Source: Neurospora crassa OR74A (taxonomy: Eukaryota > Ascomycota > Sordariomycetes > Sordariales > Sordariaceae). Taken from it: a stretch of 64,000 nucleotides of DNA. A program made the translations under genes and the position numbers. The notes under the pieces are model-generated. The model ran no database searches. It saw only the letters and a program-made list of their open reading frames with translations, and was not told where the DNA came from. This document shows positions 55,723 through 64,000 of this stretch, one piece after another. Where the stretch lies: assembly GCF_000182925.2 (NCBI RefSeq), contig NC_026502.1:2728001-2792000 (forward strand), in the 5' to 3' direction. Positions within the stretch are counted from its first letter, which is position 1; each line of letters starts with the position of its first letter.

Positions 55723-56323
55723 TGCCGAAGTAGTGGTTTGGCCCGTTAAGAGCCCAGTCAGTGAGTATCGATGGTAGAGGCTATCAGGTGGAGCAAGTGA
55801 GTGCAAACAGATGGCCGTTGATTGTGTTTGTGAACAAATAAGCGAGCGGCCGAGTTGCCGCAGTCGCGTGTTGTTGTTTGTAAGGAAGAAAGGGAATAAA
55901 GTCAAGTCAATTCAGGCAGGTTCGAATAATCAATGCACTGACAGGTGACGTGAAACACTGCCTGACAAATCAATGGATCCGGTACATCCAAGCAAGCCAT
56001 TGAATTATTCCATATAATTTGCGGGTTCACCAATTACTTATCATACCGCGTCAGTCATAAACCACAGCAGGTTACAAGATATAGAACCCCGCACTTCATA
56101 ATGCTTACATTGGCCTAGTTGGATGTTGACTGTTTTTATCTTTCGGGTAACATTGATAAGGGGATATTATATCCCCAGAGGGTTAGGGTTATCTGTTGGC
56201 GTTGAATTCATATACTTGCTTTGATGACACCGGCCCTCGAATAGCTACCATTCCCAGGTACAACGAACGTATGCTCCAATAACCTGAATATACACATGGG
56301 CCCCGTTCATTACGGTATTCACT
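55723..56323. other. Spacer between the OPT gene and the Rav1 gene
   Basis: OPT promoter side and Rav1 3' flank, both genes reading leftwards. A/T-rich in the middle; a GGTTAGGGTTAT stretch lies at about 56181-56192. No gene was seen. Confidence 0.65.
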
Positions 56324-59300
56324 TTAAAACCCAAAGCTATCCAACAGCGAGTTCGCATCAGGCTCCTCGAACACGGTCGGCGGCGGCTTGGGCTTATGAG
56401 GCGTCGACGGTGTTCCGTGTCCCGACTTCATTTCCGCCGGCACCTGTAACGCTATCGCTTTTTCAACCATCGGTGACGAGACATGCGGAGGGACTGGCAT
56501 ATCCGCCACCACCAAAGAACTTCTGCGCCTGAGCATCGTAAGGGGGTTGATCTCGCCACCAAGTTTCGTCGAAGCGACGGGTGCTGGTTTGAGGAATTCC
56601 CAATTTCGGACTTTTTGACATTAGCCCTTGTTCTTCAGGACACAAATCACGATTGGGACCGTTGATATTAGACATACCGAGATCAAGACCGAGTAGGTCA
56701 CATCCCATGCGGCTATACAGTCGAGCATTGTGCAACACAAATTCCCACTCAACCTTTGGTGTGACTTTGGAAGCCCCGCGAAGCGTCTGTAGTGTTTTCT
56801 GTCTTAACTGAGCATAGAGGATCACCAGTGCTGGATCCTCTGTTAGGAATGACTTCGACTGGAGGCCAGAAGAACCGGGCGTTTCCAGGAGCGTGTAAAC
56901 AGGTGTCTATTTGTCGAGTGAACATAGTTAGCAACAGTACATCTCTCATAGCCTCTTGGGGGGGAAAAAGAAAAAGAAAAGAAACCCACTATCAACGCCC
57001 TCACCGCCATATCCCTCCTATGCAGCATCCAGAACGCCCAACTGGCTAGCCATCTGTTGCCATCTTTCGCCGCAATGGGCAGCACTTCTTCCTCGAGCAG
57101 CTTGCGCAGGACTGGTCCATGGTCTCCTTCATATACCCTTGTGATCGCAATGGCCAATTGTAGGTCCTTAAGCTGATTCAAGCAGACATTGACCGCATCC
57201 TGCAAGTGGTCGGCCAGCAAGAAGAACGCAGCAGCATACGCAAACCGCCTCTTGCTCATGAGCGCATACGCGTTCTTCAAGGCCGCCGTCCGCCACTTGG
57301 GATCGTCAAAGTTGTTGGCCAGGAACCGCTGCGTTGCGCCTTGCTCGCGGTTCCAAGAAGCCATTCGCCACAAGCCTTGGAGAACCGTTTTCTTCCTAAG
57401 TGCCAGATAGAACAAACTGCAGTCTACCGGATTCTTCATCTCGCTCTTGCTGTACTCATTACGAGCAATAACTTCAAACTGGGTTTTCTAATAGTGAGTA
57501 AATGGCATGTTAGCATTGCACAACGCCAGACGGTAGACTTTTTGGAGTGTATAGGCTTACCACAGCAGCAGGGTCAGTCAACCACATAAAGATACCGGCT
57601 TCCCTGGCATCCTCCCATAGCATCGGACCATGATGTTGTCTTGACACAAAGTCCAACAGAATATCCTGGCTACCCGAATGGTACGCCCATGCAATCTCCC
57701 TCCACGACATGTGATTCTCGTTTGTCCTCCTCTTCCGTAGCGCATGTTGTCGATAAAAAAGCATAAATCTGGCGCCGTTCTCATCAAGCGACCTCCTCTG
57801 TTTCTCAACTAGTCCCAAGCACTCCACGATATCTACGAGTTGAATTTGTTCATGACGCGAGAGCTGCTGCAGGCCAATCTCCGTCAGTTTCTCGCCAATT
57901 TTCATCGCCACCTCTTCGCTGAAAACCTCATCGTCCCCGTCGTCGAATGACATACTCCGGTCACCGGAAAAGTAGTCCCCAGCATCGTTCTTCTGTTTCC
58001 TTGAAGAGTGTCCAGTGTAATTGTCCGCATACTCGCCGGACCAAAAATCCTCAAGAGGCAGGCCCAGATAATCGTCAATTGTCTCGCCTTCCACCCAGAA
58101 CTTGAGCGTCTTGTGAAGCGCCAGCAACACCCGATGGACCAAAGCGATCTTGCCAGAAAGAATACACTGACTCAGAAACTGTGGGTGGAACACTGGTAAC
58201 GGGCCGTTCAACCGCTGCACTACCTCGAACAGATCCCACTTTCCACCTTTAAGATGCGGCAGCCTCAAGCTTGTGATGAGCGAACTTGATACATCAAAGT
58301 GTCTGTCGTACACAAAGAACTGGTTACCAGCACCAATGACAAGATGCCCATCGCCCAGCCAGGTCGAGTCGCCGATAGGATGGGGTGTGAGGATGCGGGT
58401 GCTAATTTCTCTGATTGGTGCCCAGGCAGGTCCCTTGTTGAGGTAGTCAAACCGCATCTGTGAAAGTAGCAATACCCGATGGGGGAATCCGACGGCTAGA
58501 ATGGACTGGCCATCGGGGGTTGAAGTCCAGTCAAGGTCACGGATAGTGTTATGGTTCTCAAAATCTTGAGAGTACTCAAGGCGGCCGCCCCGAACACCCC
58601 AGATTGTGAGTTCGGATCGAGTCGAGTCGACGAGGGCTGCCTTTTTCAGGCTGTTGCCGCTAACCAATATTGGATTAGACAGGCCTGTCTCCATGGAGTT
58701 CGTGGAAAGCCACTCGACGTGTTTTTTTTCTTGATCTACCCTGGCTGTCCAGAATTCGACTCTTCCAGAGTGCGTGTAGGAGATGGCAACGTCGACAGCG
58801 AAGACGTCCAGGAACCCAGACACCACAGGCGAAGAGCCGGCGGGATCCACAGGAAGAACATATGCCAAATCACCAGCATCCTTGAGTTCAAACTTGGTGA
58901 ATTCCCGGACCGTACCCTCTTGGTGATACCCAATGCCGTTAACGGCTGGGACGTTTTCTTGTGGTTTGTAAAAAGGCAGCTTGACTTCCCACACAATGCC
59001 TTGCTTCTCCGATGTTATGGTGGCCACATGAGCGGTTGTGTAATCTTCTATATGCTGCCTTGGAAGAATGAGCAGACAAAGCGGCTTGCCTGGAACATCG
59101 TAGTCTACTTCTGATAGTAACACGGGATTCGTTTTGCGACAATCCCAAAGGGAGATTGTTTTCTGTCGAAGGTACAGGACAAAGCGGCCTTTACGGATGA
59201 GTAACATTCGATGGACATGGCTATCCAGGTCGATGGCTGCCTGCTGAGAAAGCCCAGTCCTCTTGTCGTTGAGCTCATGTCTCCAGACGATGCTTTGGCC

Positions 59301-60753
59301 TGAGTCTGTCCGCGACACAATGGCACGGCCGCTATAGTTCCGGACAATCTTCTTCACGGGGGCAGAGTGGCCGGTCCACAGGCACCTGAAGCTCAATCGC
59401 CTAGTCTGCGGAGTTGGATCAAACAGTGTGGCGATGTTGGCTCGGTAGACCTCTACCGTGCCGTCAAAGAAGTGTAGCAAGACGTGCAGGTGGATCCCAG
59501 CATTGCAGTAACTGTAGGCCTCGACATGAGGCACATTTGTGGTGACACCCTTCAAAAAGTCGAGTTCTGGCGATGTGACATGAGCGACATTAAACATGTT
59601 GCACTTTTGTGACCTTGATCCAGCATTCTCGAGACCCCAAGCTGACATGTGGCCTCGACCGTCCAACACAACAACCACCTCGGGGCTGCGATTAGCTACT
59701 GTAATGACGTGCTCAAGGGCTGCCGTGTCCTGATCTGGTCGAGCTTCCTGAACGGCCGTTTCTGTCGCCGCAGACAGATCTCTCCCATGTAGTATGAAAG
59801 CCCAACGGAGGGGAGGTACGGCTGGGTCTTTTGATGCCTGATCCTGTATCGACACAGCCAGGTCTACCGTAGCACACAGCTGAAGATGTTGCTGACCATG
59901 GCCGTCCGAGCCTGCCCAGAGCCGGAGATTGTTATCGGTGCAAAAGGTGTAGAGCACATTGTCAATAGTCTGATCAAGGTGGCGAGGCCGGCGCCACTGG
60001 ATGTTGGTCACGGCTTGAGGATGTGGTAGGTAGAGAAAATCGAAGCGCACATCGTCGGATCCGTAGCTGAGTCGTCGCCAGACTTTCACCAAGCGGTCAT
60101 GCTGGCCCACGGTAGCGATATATGCGGAATCATAGGACACGCTAGCAATCCGAACGGGGTTGGCCAGGCGTTTGCGCCACAGACATGGTGGTGTAGATGA
60201 CGTTACTTGGTATAACTCGAGATGAGAATGTGCGACTACCAGTTCTTCGGATGCGCCCCAGGAGAGGGAGATGGACGTCCTATCCTCAACCGCACACGGA
60301 TCTCGCTCGACATTGAAGGAACATTGCAACGCCCACTGTGACGCGACGAGTAAGCAGCGTTAGCGCATCTTGATGTCGGCAACAAGAATTGCAAGTTGAA
60401 GGCGCACAACATACCCTAAGTGCGTCGTCCTCCTGGCCGAGCGGTTTGTATATGCGCACTGTGTTGTATGTACAGACAGCTATTTTGCCCGATGCCTCGT
60501 CCAGGGCGATAGCCTCTAAAGGGTCCTCGTTGTCATCGTAAATAGTCTGTAGGATGGTCTGTGGCTCTCCAAGGATGGCAATGGCGCTGCCGGTGATGTA
60601 TGCCTGGTTTAGGCGACTATGAGTTAGCAAGACCGCCTTCGTATACAAAAGAGCCAAAAGGATATATCTCACGGTTATGCGACGAGAATCCCAGTAGCCC
60701 GTCGCCAGAGCTTGAAGCCGGGATTCTGGCTTTCCGGGCAGGACAGCTTTCAT
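56324..60753 (-). CDS. Rav1/DMXL-type regulator of V-ATPase assembly (RAVE complex)
   Basis: Six exons (60753-60673, 60603-60415, 60335-57561, 57487-56990, 56906-56678, 56610-56324) encode 1352 residues, like yeast Rav1 (1357). The start 'MKAVLPGKPESRLQALATGY' and the end '..EEPDANSLLDSFGF' match filamentous-fungal Rav1 proteins. The first 600 or so residues form WD-like propellers ('DRLVKVWRR', 'DNNLRLWAG', 'KTISLWDCR'). The Rav1p C-terminal helical region runs from about 640 to 1090. The RAVE complex reassembles V1 with Vo at the vacuole when glucose returns. Splicing across the last two introns is needed to join 'LGLDL' to 'VRNWEFL' and on to 'LRRRSSLVVAD'; without it two different frames end early. 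Introns have recognisable branch sites. Confidence 0.92.
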
Positions 60754-61583
60754 ACTAAACTACCTTACCGGCGCGGGATGCTGCTAGAGGCACTGCTAGC
60801 TAACATTGCGACGGGCAGTCGATGTGCGCGGCCTTGGGTTGACCCGGATCAGGGAGGAATTTTATACGGAAGCGGGGGGAGGCGACGGGATCTAAGGCCG
60901 TTGAAGACAAATGGCGTGTTTGCGATGCTATTGGTGGTGTCGATGGAGTCGGATGCGATCGATGTCGTGGATGTGATGCGTGTTGTTGAACTACCTTAGG
61001 TACCTCCTCTAGTTCTAGTTGCTGGATGGGGGGGGTCGGGGTCTTGGGAGGGAAGGGGGGTTGCCGAGCGCCTCCACAGCGAGTCCCTGGGCTTTGCTGT
61101 GGTTGCACACGGTTCCCTATGACGTGTGCTGGTAAAATGGAAGATCGGTAGGTACCTCCAGAGGGAAGGAAGGTCGGATCGAAAGGCCGTACACTACCTA
61201 CCTCTAGTACCTCTAGGTAGCGAAAGTCTAAAATCTAAAAAATAAAAACAACAATGTGTCGCTTTTCGATTCGAAGCCAAAGCCTACCTCTACTAGGTAG
61301 GTATGACCTGGACCAAGCGATCCCTCTTCAGAAGGGAGGCAGCTTCTTCTGAATGCGTCAGCATTGGTTGTGTATGTTTTTCCAGCCATGTATGCTGACG
61401 CAGGTCCAAGCGCAGAGCTGCAAGCAGTGGACCCAAAAGTCCATTCAGGGGTATTTGTTTACTTCAGGCCCCGAAGAACGGCAACACCACTTGCACCTTC
61501 ACCAAACAATGCATTGTACGCGAATGCTACATCTATCTTACATTTGAGCATGATCTGCCATATTATAGGATTACTCATCTCCT
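60754..61583. other. Intergenic region dense in TAGGTAGG/TACCTA motifs
   Basis: Rav1 promoter side and Cox11 3' flank. Four motif clusters lie within 300 bases (60991-61010, 61148-61158, 61195-61220, 61282-61303), the highest density in the window. No gene was seen. Confidence 0.65.
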
Positions 61584-62735
61584 CTAAGGAGCGCCCGGTA
61601 CGCCCTTGAGCACGCCGTTGTCATCATACTTTGCCTCTGTTAAAAAGGATCCATCGTCAGCTTTCGTTCCCTTCATTGTTTCTACCGTCCAAAACCCCAC
61701 GCTCCAAACTCGCGGGAGCACAGGGCAAAACTTACTGAAAAACGTATACGACAGCGTGACTGTCTCGATCCCCTTCATATTCAAATCATTCAGGTAATCC
61801 GGATCCAGATAAAAGAATACGGGCATATCCACCGTCTCGCCGGCGTTCAGCCTCTGCTCCTCAAAGCAGAAGCACTGGATCTTGCTAAAGTAGGGAGCCA
61901 CCTGTCCGGGCGTGACGCTGTACGTCGCCACGCCGATAATGTCCTTGTCGCTCATGTTGGTGGCCGTGTAAAAAGCCAGCGCGGTCTCACCCGGGAGAAT
62001 CCGCACCTCGCGCTGCTGCGGCACAAACTTCCAGGGGAGCACGTCCGACACCGAGGCGCTGAAGGTCACGCGCATGCGCTTGGCGTCCCGGACCGGCTCG
62101 AGCTTGGCGGCGAGGTCGACGTCGGAATCGGAACCGCCGGCGCCGTGGGCGCGGACGGGTTGGCCGCCCCAGCCGGTGGTTTGGCAGATCTGTATTTTGT
62201 TGCCAGCAATGTTAGAGATGGACAAGCAGTTGAGTGAAGCGACTTGGTAAGCAGGCAGCTAGGGCACAGGAGGATCCAACCAAGGAACCCATACCATCTT
62301 ATACATAGGTACGGAGCCATACGAAAGCGCCACGGTACCAAGAATAACACTAATGACATAGTACATGGTCGATTGATTTCTCTTTTTGTACTCGGCTCTC
62401 ACTCTCTCCATCTCCGGCGACACGCCTGTGCGGGAACTTTGGCTCCTTGTCTGTTGCTGTTGCTGGCGTCTGCTTGCGCCCTCGGTCGAGAACCACCTCC
62501 ATGCCCTGTCGCTCTGTTGCTTCTTTGCACCTGATGCTTGTTGCTGTGCTGCTGTCGTCATCTTCCTCCGGGGGTCAGAAGACGCCGCCGATGGCGCCTC
62601 AGTATCGAACGAGAGTTGGCGGCGCCATTGGTTTTGGAATTCTTGGCGACACGAAAAGCAGGCCCATGAAGCCGATTGGGAGAAGGACTGAACAGCGACG
62701 GCTCTTCGGCCAACGAAGCGTGGCATCGAGCTCAT
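61584..62735 (-). CDS. cox-11: Cytochrome c oxidase assembly protein Cox11 (CtaG)
   Basis: Three exons, 62735-62295, 62189-61736 and 61636-61584, encode 315 residues. A long basic, Ser/Gln-rich N-terminus serves as mitochondrial presequence and linker. One membrane span (about 125-141) anchors it in the inner membrane. The intermembrane-space domain has the copper-binding C-F-C-F-E-E-Q motif (Cys253, Cys255), 'PGETALAFYTATN' and 'FFYLDPDY'. Cox11 delivers copper to the CuB site of Cox1. The second intron (61637-61735, 99 nt) has no stop codon and keeps the frame, so retention would insert 33 residues into the C-terminal 'YTFFKAKYDD' segment; the spliced form matches the family. Confidence 0.93.
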
Positions 62736-63336
62736 GGTGAGAGGGTTGACGAGACCGACTGCTCGAGTTCACAGTCTTCTGTTTACTCCGGAAGGCGGGA
62801 TGTCCAGGTACTACTGCCCGTGTGTGTAGGTGGGACCGGGGACATGGTTGCCCTCTCTGTGCTGCGAAAGCGTCGCAGCTCTGGAATTCTCACCGCCTAA
62901 ATATGACCGGCACAAATGTGGGACGTCCCGATCACAATTGAGGGACACCCAGGGCACATGTTTGTTTCAGAGCGCAGCGGTGCGCAGTGGACACTATGGA
63001 CCGCCGTAGTTGCAAGCATGACACACGTCATCGATATCGCTGGGAGTTGAAACCTATCGAAATATATACAGTGAAAAACAGCGGATAACAAATATAATTA
63101 AAATGTTTTAAAAACACTTTCTTATTAATTTCAAGATAATTGAAATATTTCAGTTGATAGTATGCTTACTATAATTATCAGGTATTATGACAACTTATCA
63201 CTTTATAAAACGTAGTTTGACATTGTTTTGTAAGAACTTTTTGTTGTATCTACAATACAAACTTAGGATAGGTAATTTCGTTAAGCTAGAATAATGTACC
63301 CTTTTGATCGCTGATTACATAGAACTCTTAAAATAA
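62736..63336. other. Cox11 promoter side and A/T-rich segment
   Basis: The first 300 bases have normal composition. About 63055-63336 is strikingly A/T-rich (roughly 70 percent by eye), unlike any other stretch of this size here. It may be a 3' UTR of the next gene or an old RIP-mutated repeat. No gene was seen. Confidence 0.6.
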
Positions 63337-64000
63337 TTAGAATTCATCAATGTCGCTTCCATTAGCACCGCTGGATACAAGGTCCTCATTGTCGTTCTCG
63401 TCGTCCTCATAAACAAGATCCAATGTTCCTTCGTTCAGCTGCCAGTCTACGCCTTCAGCTTCGAGAGCCTGCTTAGTCTCCTCTTCCAAGAGATCAACGC
63501 TAAAGTCCAGTGGCAGGTTTGTGAAATGGGCTTCCTTCGCTTTTAGGAAACTCTCTTTCGTAATAGATCTCAACGGTGAAAGATACCGTCTCACTCCTTC
63601 GCTAAACTGCCGTCTGGTTTCTTGCTGCAATCCATTGAAGCTAGCTTTGAGCGGCAAGCGAGGATCCTCGTCTAAATGCGCTTCGCGCCGATATAAGCCG
63701 GTCTCGACATAATTCGGGCCTTGGACGACGCCGAGAGTACGGTCTGGCAGCTGTTGAAGCTGCAACTTTGTCAAATAAGATCGTCCCCTTGAGATACCGG
63801 ATTCCGAATACAACAGCCGACCTTGAGCATCATGGGTGGGTGCCTCTGGTTCCGGGTGTGGAATGATAGATTGCGGACGCCGAATCCTCTTTGGCGATTT
63901 TTGCCCCGGGATTTTCATATGCATGAATAAGGCGCGGTCATTGTGGTCTCCCTCATCTTGTTCGTTGAGTGACAAGACGAAGACTCGTCCACTAGCATCG
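63337..64000 (-). CDS. Unrecognised protein, C-terminal part (5' end outside window)
   Basis: The frame is open from the window edge at 64000 to the stop at 63337-63339, giving 221 residues. I do not recognise the family. The first visible residues (DASGRVFVLSL) could be a beta strand of a propeller-like domain. The next part is basic (KSPKRIRRPQ), the middle is predicted helical and charged, and the last 30 residues are strongly acidic (VYEDDENDNED.., ending SDIDEF), as in many nuclear proteins. No transposon or enzyme motif is seen. The protein continues beyond the window, so its name depends on upstream sequence. Confidence 0.7.
   Translation of the reverse strand, partial: DASGRVFVLSLNEQDEGDHNDRALFMHMKIPGQKSPKRIRRPQSIIPHPEPEAPTHDAQGRLLYSESGISRGRSYLTKLQLQQLPDRTLGVVQGPNYVETGLYRREAHLDEDPRLPLKASFNGLQQETRRQFSEGVRRYLSPLRSITKESFLKAKEAHFTNLPLDFSVDLLEEETKQALEAEGVDWQLNEGTLDLVYEDDENDNEDLVSSGANGSDIDEF

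Noticed and set aside
1-64000. Dispersed 5S rRNA genes, complete tRNA genes, CRISPR arrays or biosynthetic gene cluster
   Set aside because: No matching sequence was seen by eye; the neighbours are unrelated housekeeping genes. A covariance-model scan would be needed for a firm negative on small RNAs.

Overview
The window is nuclear DNA of a filamentous ascomycete, almost certainly a Neurospora species and most probably N. crassa. The first 1.6 kb encode the last 502 residues of a plasma-membrane H+-ATPase that matches N. crassa PMA1 as I remember it. Counting back from a 920-residue protein, the KGAP lysine falls at residue 474, the known nucleotide-site lysine. Other support: short introns (mostly 50-140 nt) with GT..AG ends and CTAAC/CTGAC-like branch sites, GC-rich C-ending codons in exons, genes on both strands, and long simple-sequence-rich intergenic DNA. 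No rRNA or complete tRNA gene, CRISPR array or operon was seen.

Layout, left half. pma-1 3' end (+, 1-1576); DCAF4-like WD protein (+, 3055-5279); COG2907-type FAD oxidoreductase (-, 5705-7486); a gene-poor 2.9 kb stretch; RRP12 ribosome-biogenesis factor (-, 10365-14334); alpha-SNAP/Sec17 (-, 14848-15960); a non-autonomous inverted-repeat transposon (16189-16584); a GatC-like mitochondrial amidotransferase subunit (+, 16964-17683); a DUF726 hydrolase-fold membrane protein (-, 18291-20761); the PP1 inhibitor Ypi1 (+, 23287-23963); PRMT3-type arginine methyltransferase (-, 24423-26239); a Tag1/YLR173W-type vacuolar membrane protein (-, 27098-29995).

Layout, right half. Ornithine carbamoyltransferase arg-12 (+, 31617-32882, apparent 1-nt frameshift) converges on the acetolactate synthase regulatory subunit (-, 33351-34409). 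Then come a KHDC4-like KH protein (+, 35702-37795), TRAPPC13 (+, 38966-40401), a 7.9 kb gene desert ending in a 1.22 kb ATG-free leader, a DENN-domain protein with an inserted C1 finger (+, 48281-52046), an OPT-family transporter (-, 53062-55722), Rav1 (-, 56324-60753), Cox11 (-, 61584-62735) and the 3' part of an unrecognised gene (-, 63337-64000).

Most genes are unrelated housekeeping functions. Themes that recur are mitochondrial proteins (OTC, ILV small subunit, GatC-like, Cox11), proton pumping (PMA1, Rav1 for V-ATPase assembly) and membrane traffic (Sec17, TRAPPC13, DENN). The best leads are the ATG-free leader, the arg-12 frameshift, the inverted-repeat element and two recurring intergenic motifs (TAGGTAGGTACCTA-like and TAGTGTAG). 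Exon borders were placed by hand from splice signals and family knowledge; every complete gene model except arg-12 has a length divisible by three.
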